A stretch of DNA of 64,000 bases from Spirochaetaceae bacterium (GCA_020632655.1 JACKFD010000001.1:620001-684000), one strand, 5' to 3'. Positions 26,595 to 35,431 are shown, counted from the first letter of the stretch. The notes: generated by a model not told the origin, from the letters alone. Translations and numbers: made by a program.

Positions 26595-29531
26595 TCAGCT
26601 CCGTCGGCTGGCCGCGGGCCAGGGCTGACCGACCTGCTCGGGCGTCTGGACCTGTGCATCGAGTGCGAAGAGGCCGACGCCATGGCGTGCCGTCAGGTGT
26701 TCGGTGAGTGTGCGACTCTCGTCGATCGCCATGATGGATTCGAGCAGGCGCATCGACTCCGGGTCCTCCGGCGACAACGCGAAGCCCCGCGCCGGTCCCA
26801 CCACCAGATCGACGAGATGGCCCATTCCGCCGAGCACGATCGGCTCGAATCGCTCGAGGAGTCGATCGGCGGGCTCCGGCTCGTGTCGGCTCGCACCGCC
26901 GTCGTCGCCGCGATGCGGGATCACGCAGAGCCCGTCCGCCGCGATCAGCGAGTCCGGCAACACGGACCAGAGCTCCTCGAGGCGGATCAGCGTCGAGGCC
27001 GAGAGCTGGAGCGGCCCGGATCCCACCCGCCCGGCGAAGAGCAGGAGCGCGCCCCCGCGCATCGCCGTCTCGCAGTGATCGAGGATGCGATCGAGCTCCG
27101 GCTGACCTTCCAGGGCGTCGCTCAGCAGGATCGCGTGGCAGGGAGCGTCGGCGCGCCAGACGTCGAGGTCGCCGGTCACGACCTCGATGATCTCGCCGAG
27201 CCCGGCGAGCTCGATCTTCTGGCGTCGCGCGTCGGCGCAGGCCGGGTCGCGATCGAGCACCTCGAGCCGGACCGATTCCCGCCCGAGCGCGTGCAGCGCC
27301 TGGACGAGGCGTACCTCCGCCTCCGGCAGGCTCCCGCCGAGGCTGCGTAGATAGACGAACTCGGGGCCCGGCGTGCCGAGCCAGACTTCGAGCCGTTCCG
27401 CCAGGTAGGCGTGGACGGAGACCAGCTCCGGCTGACCGGCGATCTCCCCGAAGCATCGATCGCGCCAGCTGGACAGGATCGGCGGGATGCGGGCCGGCGC
27501 CGCGAGGATCGGCTCGGCCGGCGGCGTGTCCGGCGTCGCGTCGCGTTCGATCGGCGCATCGTCGAGCGTCTCGGTCACGTCCACGTCGAAGTCGTCGTCG
27601 CACGCGTTCTGCGCGTGCGGCGCGGCGGACGTCACGTCCTCCGCCGCGGGCTTCGCGTCGTCGATCGGCTTCGTCTCGGGCGCTCGCACCGGCGCGTCGA
27701 CGGGCGGCCGGGCCGGCATCGATTCGGGTCCGGGCAGCGACTTCGACGCGCCGACCGAGGCGCTCCCGGCGCGGTCGTCGGCGTCGTCGTCCGGCTCGGG
27801 CGCGGCGTCCGTCGCATCGACCGCCGCGGGCGTCGGCGCCGGGCTCGGGGCGCGCGGCGTGCGCGCGGGCCGGGTGCGCGAGGTCGGATGGACGAGCGTG
27901 CGCTGGGAGACCGGTCGCATCGGGTCGCTGCGGGCGGGGCTCGGCGGCGCGAGCGAGATCTCGCCGATCCCACGTCCCATCGCCTGCTCGATCCGGCCGA
28001 GCGTCTCGGTCAGGGTCGCGATGCGCACCTCGCGCCGCTCGACCCGGGCCTGCAGCTGTTCGAGGTCGAGCTGACGACGCTCGAGCTCCGTCTCGAGGGA
28101 CTCGGTGCGATGGCCGACCTGGTCGAGTCGTTCGCGCAGGTCGAGGATCTGCGCGTCCCGCGTGGCGAGTCCCCGGCGCATGACGGCGAGATGCTCCTCG
28201 CGGGCGGTGATCTCGAGGTCGCGCGCGGAGAGGGTCTCCTCGAGTGCGGCCTGTGTGCTGCGCAGCTCGTTGTTCTCCGCCTGCAGGCGGGCGGCGAGGG
28301 CGAGCACCTCGCGGTGCTGCTCGAGGGCCTCGGCGAGCTGTCCGTCGTGATCCTCGAGCCGGGCCTCGAGCTCGGCGGCGCGATCGGCGTGGTGGTCGAT
28401 CTCGTGCTGGCGATCCTCGATGCGCGCCTGTGCGATCGCGAGGTCGGTCTCGGTCGCCGACAGCCGGCTGGCGAGTCGGGCCTGATCCTCGAGCGCGTCC
28501 TCGAGCCGACCGCGGAGACCGACGACCTCGGCACGCAGCGCGCGTTCGCCCTCCGGAAGCGGGATCAGCGCGCCGCGGGCCGCCTTCAGCGAGGCCTCGA
28601 GCTTCTCGGCGCGACCCTGGGCCTGGACGAGCTGGCCGCTGGTCGCGGCGAGCTGGTCGATCAGCTGGTCGCGCTCGATGCCCAGGGTGTCGATCTCGCT
28701 GCGCAGGCGCTCCTCGATCTTGTCGAGCTCCGCACGCGGGATGGCGTCGGGATCACGCTTTGCCGCTGCGGCACGCAGATCCTCGACCTCCGATCCGCTC
28801 GCCTCGACGGCTGCCAGGAGCGACGCGCAGCGCGTGCGGAGTGCTTCGACCTCGGCGCGCAGCGCAGCCACTTCGGGCGCGCTCGTCCCCGAGCCGGCGG
28901 GCTCGGCGTGGGTCGCCGCGATGGCCTCCCGCGCGAGGACCTCGTCCGCCCGCTCGGAGAGCGTGGTCTGCATGCCCTCCTTGGCGGGGCGCGGCGCGAC
29001 CTCCTCCCACTCGCGCGCGTCGGCGTCTTCGCTGGCCTCGGCCGGCGCCGCCATCGGCGCTTCGACCCGGGGCGGTTCGGCCGGCGCGGTCTCGGCAATG
29101 GCCCTGGCGTCGTCCTCGTCCTCGTCTTCCCGATCCGTCGGCGCGTCGGCCGCATCGGACTTCGCTTCGTGTACGTCTTCGGCTTCGTCGTCGGATGCCG
29201 CGTCGACCTCGTCGTCGGCCGCCCGGTCCTCGCCGTCCTCGTCATCCGCGTCGTCTGCTTCATCCCCGTCGTCGTCGAATGCGGACGCGTCCGCGCTCTG
29301 GAGCTCCGCCTCGGGCTCCTTCTTCGAGGCGGTCCTGGCGGGCGGCGGCGCCTCTTCCTCGTCCTCGGCCGAGTCGGCTCCGGGGCTCCCGTCGCTGCCG
29401 AAGCCCATCTGCCGCGCGAAGTCGAGCTCCTCCGCGGACAGGGTCGACGTGTCGACCCGGAACGAGTTGTCCAGGCCGGGTCCGTCGTCGCCGTCGGTCC
29501 CTTCGTGCTGGTCGTGGTCGGCGTCGGACAT
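26595..29531 (-). CDS. Acidic coiled-coil protein with methyltransferase-like C-terminus
   Basis: A 978-aa cytoplasmic-type protein. The first about 200 residues are acidic, Ala/Pro-rich and probably disordered. A long coiled coil follows (about 210-500; repeated E, L, R and A heptads with motifs such as EERLRSEIDTLGIERDQL), then a Pro/Ala linker. The final about 300 residues look like a class I methyltransferase Rossmann fold (LEVLDRDP, then HAILLSDALEG and GGALLLFAGR). The usual glycine-rich SAM motif I is replaced by LRSLGGSLPEAEV, so activity is doubtful. ATG 29531 is taken as the start. It lies downstream of a Ser/Thr kinase gene on the same strand. Confidence 0.75.
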   Translation of the reverse strand: MSDADHDQHEGTDGDDGPGLDNSFRVDTSTLSAEELDFARQMGFGSDGSPGADSAEDEEEAPPPARTASKKEPEAELQSADASAFDDDGDEADDADDEDGEDRAADDEVDAASDDEAEDVHEAKSDAADAPTDREDEDEDDARAIAETAPAEPPRVEAPMAAPAEASEDADAREWEEVAPRPAKEGMQTTLSERADEVLAREAIAATHAEPAGSGTSAPEVAALRAEVEALRTRCASLLAAVEASGSEVEDLRAAAAKRDPDAIPRAELDKIEERLRSEIDTLGIERDQLIDQLAATSGQLVQAQGRAEKLEASLKAARGALIPLPEGERALRAEVVGLRGRLEDALEDQARLASRLSATETDLAIAQARIEDRQHEIDHHADRAAELEARLEDHDGQLAEALEQHREVLALAARLQAENNELRSTQAALEETLSARDLEITAREEHLAVMRRGLATRDAQILDLRERLDQVGHRTESLETELERRQLDLEQLQARVERREVRIATLTETLGRIEQAMGRGIGEISLAPPSPARSDPMRPVSQRTLVHPTSRTRPARTPRAPSPAPTPAAVDATDAAPEPDDDADDRAGSASVGASKSLPGPESMPARPPVDAPVRAPETKPIDDAKPAAEDVTSAAPHAQNACDDDFDVDVTETLDDAPIERDATPDTPPAEPILAAPARIPPILSSWRDRCFGEIAGQPELVSVHAYLAERLEVWLGTPGPEFVYLRSLGGSLPEAEVRLVQALHALGRESVRLEVLDRDPACADARRQKIELAGLGEIIEVVTGDLDVWRADAPCHAILLSDALEGQPELDRILDHCETAMRGGALLLFAGRVGSGPLQLSASTLIRLEELWSVLPDSLIAADGLCVIPHRGDDGGASRHEPEPADRLLERFEPIVLGGMGHLVDLVVGPARGFALSPEDPESMRLLESIMAIDESRTLTEHLTARHGVGLFALDAQVQTPEQVGQPWPAASRRS

Positions 29532-29709
29532 GGATGTGTCCCGCAGGCGGGGTTCCCTCCGGCCTTGCGCATCGGTTGCGGTCGGGAGCGGCTTGACGCG
29601 CGACTGGGTCCCGGCGCACAAAGCGAGGCTTCGCCCGACCGCGGATCGGGTGAATCACGGAGACATTCGTCGGGTGTTAGTCGAGGTCTCGTCGTGGGGC
29701 GAGCGCGGG

Positions 29710-31215
29710 CTAGGCGCGGCCGACCTGCGGTCGGCGGCGGGGCGGTCCGCTCGCGATGCGATCGGCCATGCTGCGCACCATGCGTACGGCGACGGCGGGG
29801 TTGCAGGTCACGAGCTGCTCGAGCTCGGCCTCGTTGAAGAGGCAGCACCACGTGATGCCCCGTGCGCGAAGCGTCGCGTGCCGTCGCGCTCCGGTGAGCG
29901 TGGAGATCGCTCCGAGGAAGGTGCCTTCGCGCGTCTCGACGGCGACGGCTCGATCGTCGATCTCGACCTCCACCGCGCCACGCAGCAGGAGCACCGTGTG
30001 CTGGGCGGCGTCGTTCACGTTCGCGATCGTCTCGCCGTCGGCGTACTTCACGAAGTAGCGGTCGAAGCCCGGACCGCGGCAGATCGAGGCCCAGAGCGGG
30101 TCGACCAGGGTGTCGATGATCCGCGCGATCTCGCCGGGATCGGCCTGACTGCGGCGGGCCGACGCGATCGTGGCCGTGTCGAGACCGAAGCCGCTCGCGA
30201 TCGCGCGGATGCGGGCGAGCACCTCGCCCGTGCCGCCCGGTCGCCGGCTCGGGTCGATGTAGAGCAGGCCCATCACGATCTCTTCGAGCGGCGGCGGGCA
30301 GTCGAGGGCGACGTCGGAGAGGTTCTTCAAGCCGAAGATGTTGCCCTGCTCGCGGGTGCGCAGGACGTCGTGACGCTTGTTGAGGTCGATGCCCGTGAAG
30401 AGCGCCCAGGCGGTCGCCCCCACGCCCCAGAGATCCGTACGGAGATCGAAGTTCTGGACCTTGGCGGTCGCCTGCTCCGGCGCGCGGTAGCCATGGGTGC
30501 CGAGCCCGATCGAGAGTCGCCCCTGATGCAGCAGGCCCTTCGACATGCGCGAGGAGTGGGAGACGCCGAAGTCCGTGAGGACGTAGCCACCATTGCCGTC
30601 GAGCAGCACGTTCGAAGGCTTGACGTCGAGGTGCAGGATCGAGGCGCGATGGGCGGCGCCGAGGGCCTGCATGAGGTCGGAGAGCAGACGCCAGGTCTGC
30701 TCGGCCGAGAGACGTCCCAGGAAGGGCCAGGCATCGGCGAGACTGCCGGCCGGGAAGTACTGGATCGCGGCGAAGGTCGTGTCGCCGTCGATGCTCCAGT
30801 CGTAGAGCTTGGGGATCCGGTCGTGGTGTACGGCGAGCAGCGCCGCCAGCTCACGCTTCAGCGAGTTCCGCGCCTGCGGATCGTCGGGGCGCGCCATGAC
30901 CTTCAGGGCCACGAGCTTGGGCGGACGACCATCGCTCCCGTCGCCGCTCGAGTCGAGGCAGCGCGCCAGGAAGACCGAGCCGAAGCCCCCGCGTCCGAGG
31001 CGTCGCAGCAATCGGTAGCGGTAGCGGGCCTTGAGCTCGTCGCCGGGCTGCAGGGCGCGCAGGCCCGACGGGCTCTCCTGACTCTGGCCGCCGGCGGTCG
31101 CCGTGCAGTCGAGCGTGCGATCCTCTCCCACCGCATCGGGCTCGGCCTCGAGCACGATCGTCCGGGACGCTCCGCTATGGGAACGACGACGATTGGAACC
31201 GGAAGGGGCGCCCAA
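29710..31215 (-). CDS. Ser/Thr protein kinase fused to a cNMP-binding-like domain
   Basis: A 501-aa soluble kinase. The Hanks-type domain spans about residues 64-345, with P-loop LGRGGFGSVFLAR (about 73-79), catalytic-loop HLDVKPSNVLL (about 195), DFG (about 215) and APEQ; the invariant Lys is in ALKVM. All catalytic residues look intact, so it should be active. About residues 370-490 form a cyclic-nucleotide-binding beta-roll (HTVLLLRGAVEVEIDD and following), but the phosphate-binding cassette reads FLGAISTLTGARRHAT, lacking the usual Glu. Ligand binding is therefore uncertain. The start is TTG 31215 with a GGAG site upstream. Confidence 0.88.
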   Translation of the reverse strand: MGAPSGSNRRRSHSGASRTIVLEAEPDAVGEDRTLDCTATAGGQSQESPSGLRALQPGDELKARYRYRLLRRLGRGGFGSVFLARCLDSSGDGSDGRPPKLVALKVMARPDDPQARNSLKRELAALLAVHHDRIPKLYDWSIDGDTTFAAIQYFPAGSLADAWPFLGRLSAEQTWRLLSDLMQALGAAHRASILHLDVKPSNVLLDGNGGYVLTDFGVSHSSRMSKGLLHQGRLSIGLGTHGYRAPEQATAKVQNFDLRTDLWGVGATAWALFTGIDLNKRHDVLRTREQGNIFGLKNLSDVALDCPPPLEEIVMGLLYIDPSRRPGGTGEVLARIRAIASGFGLDTATIASARRSQADPGEIARIIDTLVDPLWASICRGPGFDRYFVKYADGETIANVNDAAQHTVLLLRGAVEVEIDDRAVAVETREGTFLGAISTLTGARRHATLRARGITWCCLFNEAELEQLVTCNPAVAVRMVRSMADRIASGPPRRRPQVGRA

Positions 31216-31319
31216 GGGGTCTCCGTCCGCGGGCCGTCGGGCGGGCCTGCGTGTCGAGACGCCTTATCGGTCGCGGATGGGGGAAGCCGCAGGGCATTCG
31301 CGAGCGGCTGCTGCGGCGT

Positions 31320-31637
31320 TCAGGAGGGCTTGCCGTCGTCCTGCTGCTTGCTTGCCTCCGCCTGCTCCTCGCGGAACTCCTTGATGCCGCGCGGAACGAG
31401 CCAGAGACAGATCGGGATCATGATGCCGAACATGATCCGGTTGAAGCCCTGGTGCTCGAGCATGTCGGGGTCGGTCGTCAGGAAGCCGTCGTACCCGAAC
31501 CAGAGCGCGAAGGCGACCAGCAGCACGGGCAGGAAGAGTGGATGGTAGAGCGGGTTGGGCGGCGGGCCCCGTCGCTCGGCGCGCTCCGAGGCACGGGGAT
31601 CGCGTTCCGGCGGCGGGGCGGATTGGTCCTGCGACAT
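31320..31637 (-). CDS. Small two-TM membrane protein
   Basis: A 105-aa protein with a Pro/Arg-rich cytoplasmic start and two helices (PLFLPVLLVAFALWFGYDGF and MFGIMIPICLWLVPRG). The tail is charged. I do not recognise a family with certainty; similar short proteins are annotated as hypothetical. ATG 31637 is chosen because TATGCT lies seven bases before it, fitting a leaderless transcript. The in-frame upstream ATG at 31649 would overlap that box. It precedes the kinase gene by about 100 bases. Confidence 0.75.
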   Translation of the reverse strand: MSQDQSAPPPERDPRASERAERRGPPPNPLYHPLFLPVLLVAFALWFGYDGFLTTDPDMLEHQGFNRIMFGIMIPICLWLVPRGIKEFREEQAEASKQQDDGKPS

Positions 31638-31644
31638 GCGCCCG

Positions 31645-31650
31645 AGCATA
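31645..31650 (-). promoter_or_regulatory. -10 box for the small membrane protein (leaderless)
   Basis: TATGCT on the minus strand, seven bases before ATG 31637, with no ribosome-binding site in between. Confidence 0.5.
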
Positions 31651-31742
31651 GCGCCGTCGCGCGCCGCCGAGCCATGCTTCGCTGCTTGCCGCCACGCGAG
31701 CCGGGTGTCACGTTCCGCGCGGTGACTGCGACCGGAGGTTCC

Positions 31743-32237
31743 TTGTCGAAGCCGAGCGACTACATCACCCGTGCGGGCTTTCTCTCGCTCCGCTCCGAGC
31801 TCGACTGGCTGTGGAAGGAGGAGCGTCCGAAGGTGACCGAGGCGGTCGCGACCGCTGCCGCCCTCGGTGATCGGTCCGAGAACGCGGACTACATCTACGG
31901 CAAGAAGCGGCTGCGCGAGATCGATCGCCGCATCCGCTTCCTGACCAAGCGCCTCGACGAGCTCCAGGTGGTGGATCCCGGACCGCGACAGGATCCCGAC
32001 CGGGTCTACTTCGGCGCCCGGGTCACGCTCGAGGACGAGGAGGGGGCGACGGTCCGCTATCAGCTCGTCGGGCCCGACGAGTTCGACGCCGCGGCGGGGC
32101 GCATCAGCGTCGACTCCCCGGTCGGCCGTGCGCTGATGGGGCGTCGGCTCGGGGACGAGGTCGTCGTCCGCCGGCCGCGGGGCGAGATCGTCTACTCGAT
32201 CGAGGCGATCGACTACGACGAACGGGAGATGCGCTGA
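31743..32237 (+). CDS. greB: Transcription elongation factor GreB
   Basis: Secondary-channel factor that stimulates RNA polymerase to cleave backtracked RNA; 164 aa, normal length. The coiled-coil N-domain holds the acidic tip residues in GDRSENADYIYGKKRLREIDRRI, whose YIYGKKRLREID stretch distinguishes GreB from GreA. The C-terminal FKBP-like domain follows (YFGARVTLED to RGEIVYSIEAIDY). The start is TTG 31743 with GGAGG five bases upstream, giving the expected MSKPSDYITRAGF. Confidence 0.93.
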   Translation: MSKPSDYITRAGFLSLRSELDWLWKEERPKVTEAVATAAALGDRSENADYIYGKKRLREIDRRIRFLTKRLDELQVVDPGPRQDPDRVYFGARVTLEDEEGATVRYQLVGPDEFDAAAGRISVDSPVGRALMGRRLGDEVVVRRPRGEIVYSIEAIDYDEREMR

Positions 32238-32277
32238 GCGGGCACGCCGGGGACGGCGCGCGCTCGGGGCATCGTGG

Positions 32278-32283
32278 TAGGCT
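32278..32283 (+). promoter_or_regulatory. -10 box for the chaC-like gene (leaderless)
   Basis: TAGGCT lies six bases before GTG 32290 and there is no ribosome-binding site. The predicted transcription start coincides with the start codon. Confidence 0.45.
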
Positions 32284-32289
32284 CGCGCC

Positions 32290-32880
32290 GTGTCGGACGC
32301 GTCGCTCTGGATCTTCGGCTACGGCTCGCTCGTCTGGCGTCCGGCCTTTGCCCATCGCCGCGCGGTGCCCGCCTCGATCGAGGGCTGGGCCCGGCGTTTC
32401 TGGCAGGGATCGACGGACCATCGCGGCCTGCCCGACCGCCCCGGCCGCGTCGTCACGCTCCTGCCCCGGGCGCATCCGATGCTCTCGCGCTGTCCCCACC
32501 CGCCGGAGCCCTGTTGGGGTACGGCCTACGAGGTCGAGGCGGCGGCCGCCGACGCCGTGCTGGCCGGGCTCGACCATCGCGAGCGCGGGGGCTACGCGCG
32601 CCTCGAGATCGAGATCCGCCTCACAGGGCACCCACCGCGGACCGTGCCGGGCCTGGTCTACGTCGCGACACCCGAGAATCCGGAGTTCCTCGGTCCCGCG
32701 AGCCCCGAGGCCATCGCCCGACAGATCGCGACGGCCCGGGGGCCGAGCGGCGCGAACCCGGAGTACGTCTTCGAGCTGGCGCGAAGCCTGAGGGCGATGG
32801 CGGCGCCGGATGGCCACGTCTTCGAGGTCGAGGCAGCGCTGCTCCGGGTGCTCGGGGAGGCGGACGGCCCGCGCGGTTGA
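32290..32880 (+). CDS. ChaC-like gamma-glutamylcyclotransferase
   Basis: A 196-aa cytoplasmic enzyme of the ChaC family, which cleaves glutathione to 5-oxoproline and Cys-Gly. The N-terminal IFGYGSLVWRPAF contains the substrate-binding YGSL. RRFWQGSTDHRGLPDRPGRVVTL is the family core. The catalytic Glu is in LDHRERGGYAR, and YVATPENPEFLGP is typical of the family. The start is GTG without a ribosome-binding site, just after a -10 box. Confidence 0.9.
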   Translation: MSDASLWIFGYGSLVWRPAFAHRRAVPASIEGWARRFWQGSTDHRGLPDRPGRVVTLLPRAHPMLSRCPHPPEPCWGTAYEVEAAAADAVLAGLDHRERGGYARLEIEIRLTGHPPRTVPGLVYVATPENPEFLGPASPEAIARQIATARGPSGANPEYVFELARSLRAMAAPDGHVFEVEAALLRVLGEADGPRG

Positions 32881-32921
32881 GCGGGCCGGATGGGGGATTC
32901 AGGCGGGGAGCCGGGGGGACG

Positions 32922-33893
32922 ATGGACCGGGGCATGCTGCTCGATCTCGCCTTCCTGATCCTGCTCGTGGGGCTCGCCGCGCTCGGAGCGTGGCGGGGTG
33001 CCATCCCGAGTGGCTCGGGCCTGCTCGCCATGATCGCCGGCTACGCCGGGGCGATCGTGGCCGCCAGCCTGGGCGCGGGCTGGGTTGCGGAGACGCTGGT
33101 CGTCTCGCCGTGGATCGCGCCGGCGATCGCGGGCACGATCGGCTTCGCGGTCGCCTACCTGGTGGCGAGCGCGGCGGCGGACGTCGCGGTCGCCTGGGAT
33201 CGGGCGCGGGTCGAGCGCGGTGGACGCGGCGCCGTCGACCGCGGATTCGGAGGGCTCTTCGGGCTCGCGCGCGGCGCGCTGCTCGTGGTGCTGCTCGCGA
33301 TCGGCACGAGCTGGCTCGACGCCGCCCGGGATCTCGGGGTCGTCGAGGGTCTCTCGGGCGTGCCGGAGACCGACGGGTCGAGCGTGGCGCGGGCCTCTGG
33401 CGATCTCGTCGAGGCGGCGGTCTCGACGGCGCTCGCCGATGCGGGGCCGGCGGCCGAGGTCGCGGCGCGCATCACCGCCCGGCCCGGTCGCACGCTCGGC
33501 AGCATGCAGGGGCTGCTCGAGGACGAGCGCTTCTCGGGACTCTTCGAGGACGCGATGGTCTGGACCCTGATCCAGAACGGGTCGATCGACTACGCCATGA
33601 ATCGCGCCTCGGTCCGGTCGATCGTGAACGATCCCGAGATGCGAGGGCGATTCGCCGATCTCGGTCTCGTCGGCGAGGCCGCGCGCGAGGATCCGGCGGC
33701 GTTTCGCGAGGCGATGTCCGGCGTGCTCGCGGAGGTCGGGCCGCGGGTCGCGCGGCTGCACCAGGACGAGGAGCTGAAGGCGCTGGCGACCGATCCCGAG
33801 ATCGTCGAGCTCGTCCAGGCCGGAGACACCCTTGCCCTGATGGGTCATCCCCGGATCCAGCGAATCGTCGCCCGCCTGTCGAGCGACCTCTAG
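32922..33893 (+). CDS. CvpA-family membrane protein
   Basis: A 323-aa protein whose first about 140 residues have four membrane helices in the CvpA pattern (LDLAFLILLVGLAALGAWRGAI, then GGLFGLARGALLVVLLAIG). CvpA proteins are linked to colicin V production and envelope stress, with no agreed biochemical role. The C-terminal about 180 residues are soluble and helical (SMQGLLEDERFSGLFEDAM, RSIVNDPEMRGRFADLG), longer than classical CvpA, and resemble the tails seen in other deltaproteobacterial members. The start is ATG 32922 after GGGGGGAC. Confidence 0.82.
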   Translation: MDRGMLLDLAFLILLVGLAALGAWRGAIPSGSGLLAMIAGYAGAIVAASLGAGWVAETLVVSPWIAPAIAGTIGFAVAYLVASAAADVAVAWDRARVERGGRGAVDRGFGGLFGLARGALLVVLLAIGTSWLDAARDLGVVEGLSGVPETDGSSVARASGDLVEAAVSTALADAGPAAEVAARITARPGRTLGSMQGLLEDERFSGLFEDAMVWTLIQNGSIDYAMNRASVRSIVNDPEMRGRFADLGLVGEAAREDPAAFREAMSGVLAEVGPRVARLHQDEELKALATDPEIVELVQAGDTLALMGHPRIQRIVARLSSDL

Positions 33894-33983
33894 AACGACG
33901 GGCTGGCCACGCGTCCGAGTGGAGCACGCGGCGCGACCGCTCGATTCGGCGATGGCCCGGCGAGGACACACCGACAACACAGA

Positions 33984-34016
33984 GAGCCCGCGAACCGGCC
34001 GGGGCCGGGCGGGCTC
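33984..34016. terminator. Hairpin between converging genes
   Basis: GAGCCCG (33984-33990) pairs with CGGGCTC (34010-34016), with a further CCGGCC/GGCCGG stem inside. It lies between the end of the cvpA-like gene and the end of the peptide gene on the other strand. Without T runs its activity is a guess. Confidence 0.35.
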
Positions 34017-34049
34017 GAGATCCGGCTCGTGCCGACTCGCCGGACGCGC

Positions 34050-34223
34050 CTAGAAGAGCGGCCGGTCGTCGCCGTCCGGCGCGTAGGCCGAGATCTCACA
34101 GCAGAGCGAGATCTCCTGCGCGGACGGTCGCTCGAAGCGGGCCGTGCCGGGGCGGCTCGGGTCGGGTCGGTTCGGGTTCGCGGCGCCGAAGGACGTCGCG
34201 GGTCGCTGGATGCGTTCTTCCAT
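34050..34223 (-). CDS. PqqA-like precursor peptide
   Basis: A 57-aa peptide. Its C-terminal half, FERPSAQEISLCCEISAYA (residues 30-48), matches the layout of PQQ precursor peptides: an aromatic-x-x-Pro motif, EI, a small loop, then Glu-x-x-x-Tyr (E43 and Y47, the pair crosslinked by PqqE in real PqqA). The N-terminal 29 residues are a Pro/Arg/Asn-rich extension not found in classical 23-30-aa PqqA. No pqqBCDE gene is present here. It begins 59 bases after the sulfotransferase stop, and a TGC-TATATC box lies eight bases before the ATG. Assignment rests on motif layout, so function as PqqA is unproven. Confidence 0.7.
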   Translation of the reverse strand: MEERIQRPATSFGAANPNRPDPSRPGTARFERPSAQEISLCCEISAYAPDGDDRPLF

Positions 34224-34231
34224 GACGCGGG

Positions 34232-34237
34232 GATATA
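34232..34237 (-). promoter_or_regulatory. Extended -10 box for the PqqA-like gene
   Basis: TATATC preceded by TGC on the minus strand, eight bases before ATG 34223. There is no ribosome-binding site, so transcription would begin at or one base before the start codon. Confidence 0.5.
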
Positions 34238-34282
34238 GCACAGCACCGGCGTCGCCCGGCCAGTCCACCGACTCCGCTCGGG

Positions 34283-35308
34283 TCAGCGCAGCAGGACGTC
34301 GCAGACCTCGCGCAGCTTCCGCACCAGCCGGCCGAGGGCGTTGTCCGGGCGGATCCGGCGCCGCACCGCCACGAGCAGCCGTCGCTCGAGGGCGTAGCGG
34401 GTGAGCGGGGGGCGGGGGGCGCGGCGACCGCCCAGGTCGATCGCATCGAGCTCCGCCGCGATGCCCGCGCGCTCGAAGCCCCAGGTCTCGAGGTCCTCGT
34501 CGGCCAGCCGCGCGAGGATCGCTCGGTAGAGCGCCACGCGTTCCGGCCGGCCGGTCGCTGCCCGTGCCCATTTCGACAGGCTGGCCGTCGTCGGGCGCGT
34601 CTCGCGGGAGACGTTGGTCGGGTCGCCGAGTCCGCGGGTCGACTCGCCGCGTGCGTCCGGGGCCTCGCCGTAGTCGACCATGCCCGCGGACTCCTCGATG
34701 CCCAGGAAGGCGCAGAGCTCCCGGGCATGGCGCTCGGGCTCGCGCACGAGCGCCTCGTAGCGGATCGCGTGGATCGGCACCGGCCGGGTGCGCAGGAAGC
34801 GCGCGATCGCCGGGACGTAGCGCTCGAGCAGCGGATTGTGCTCGTGCGCGACGGCGTCGTCGCCGTCGAAGAAGGAGTCGACGTAGGAGGACCAGACGGC
34901 CATCGGATGTCGCGTCAGCACGACGTAGCGCGCCTGCGGATAGAGGCGCGCCAGGAAGTCGAGCGAGAGTGCGTAGGCCGGCGTCTTGTCGAGCAGGAGG
35001 GACGCATCGTCTCCTCCGGCCGCGCGTCGGAGGCCCGCGTAGATCGCGTCCGTGTACGCGCGCAGCGCGTCGAGGTAGGCCGCCTCGCCGCCGGGCAGGG
35101 CGGCGACCAGCGCCCGCGCGGCCGTGCGCGTGATGACGGGATCGTAGGGGGCGCGCTCGACGCTCTCGAAGTAGCCGAGGTGCGCGATGGGCGTGATCAG
35201 GTGCGGCTCTTCGGGCGCGACGATCGCCGGGTGCGCGCCGAGCATGCGGCTCAGCATCGTCGAGCCCGAGCGCGGCGATCCGATCAGAAAGACGAGCCGA
35301 TCCTGCAT
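34283..35308 (-). CDS. PAPS-dependent sulfotransferase-family protein
   Basis: A 341-aa cytoplasmic protein of the Sulfotransfer family. The 5'-phosphosulfate loop is LIGSPRSGSTMLSRML at residues 6-21, and the 3'-phosphate site is VVLTRHPMAVWSSYVDS. FLGI in CAFLGIEES and the Ser/Arg-rich C-terminal region are typical. The family transfers sulfate from PAPS to sugars, lipids, peptides or small molecules; the acceptor is unknown. ATG 35308 gives the standard N-terminus. It sits between a PilZ-cNMP gene and a PqqA-like peptide gene on the same strand, which raises the question of a peptide substrate. Confidence 0.85.
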   Translation of the reverse strand: MQDRLVFLIGSPRSGSTMLSRMLGAHPAIVAPEEPHLITPIAHLGYFESVERAPYDPVITRTAARALVAALPGGEAAYLDALRAYTDAIYAGLRRAAGGDDASLLLDKTPAYALSLDFLARLYPQARYVVLTRHPMAVWSSYVDSFFDGDDAVAHEHNPLLERYVPAIARFLRTRPVPIHAIRYEALVREPERHARELCAFLGIEESAGMVDYGEAPDARGESTRGLGDPTNVSRETRPTTASLSKWARAATGRPERVALYRAILARLADEDLETWGFERAGIAAELDAIDLGGRRAPRPPLTRYALERRLLVAVRRRIRPDNALGRLVRKLREVCDVLLR

Positions 35309-35431
35309 CACGTGCCCTGCGCTCCCCGAGTCGTGTCGGGCGCCGCGCCGGCGCCGCGCCGCCATCGCGGCGGGCTCGCGGGCCGGGACGAACGCCGCGG
35401 AGCGCGCGAGGATAACAGCGTGCGAGGAGGG

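Noticed and set aside
33984..34016. Certain bidirectional terminator
   Set aside because: The stem is good but no T run lies on either side, so it is listed only as a low-confidence hairpin.
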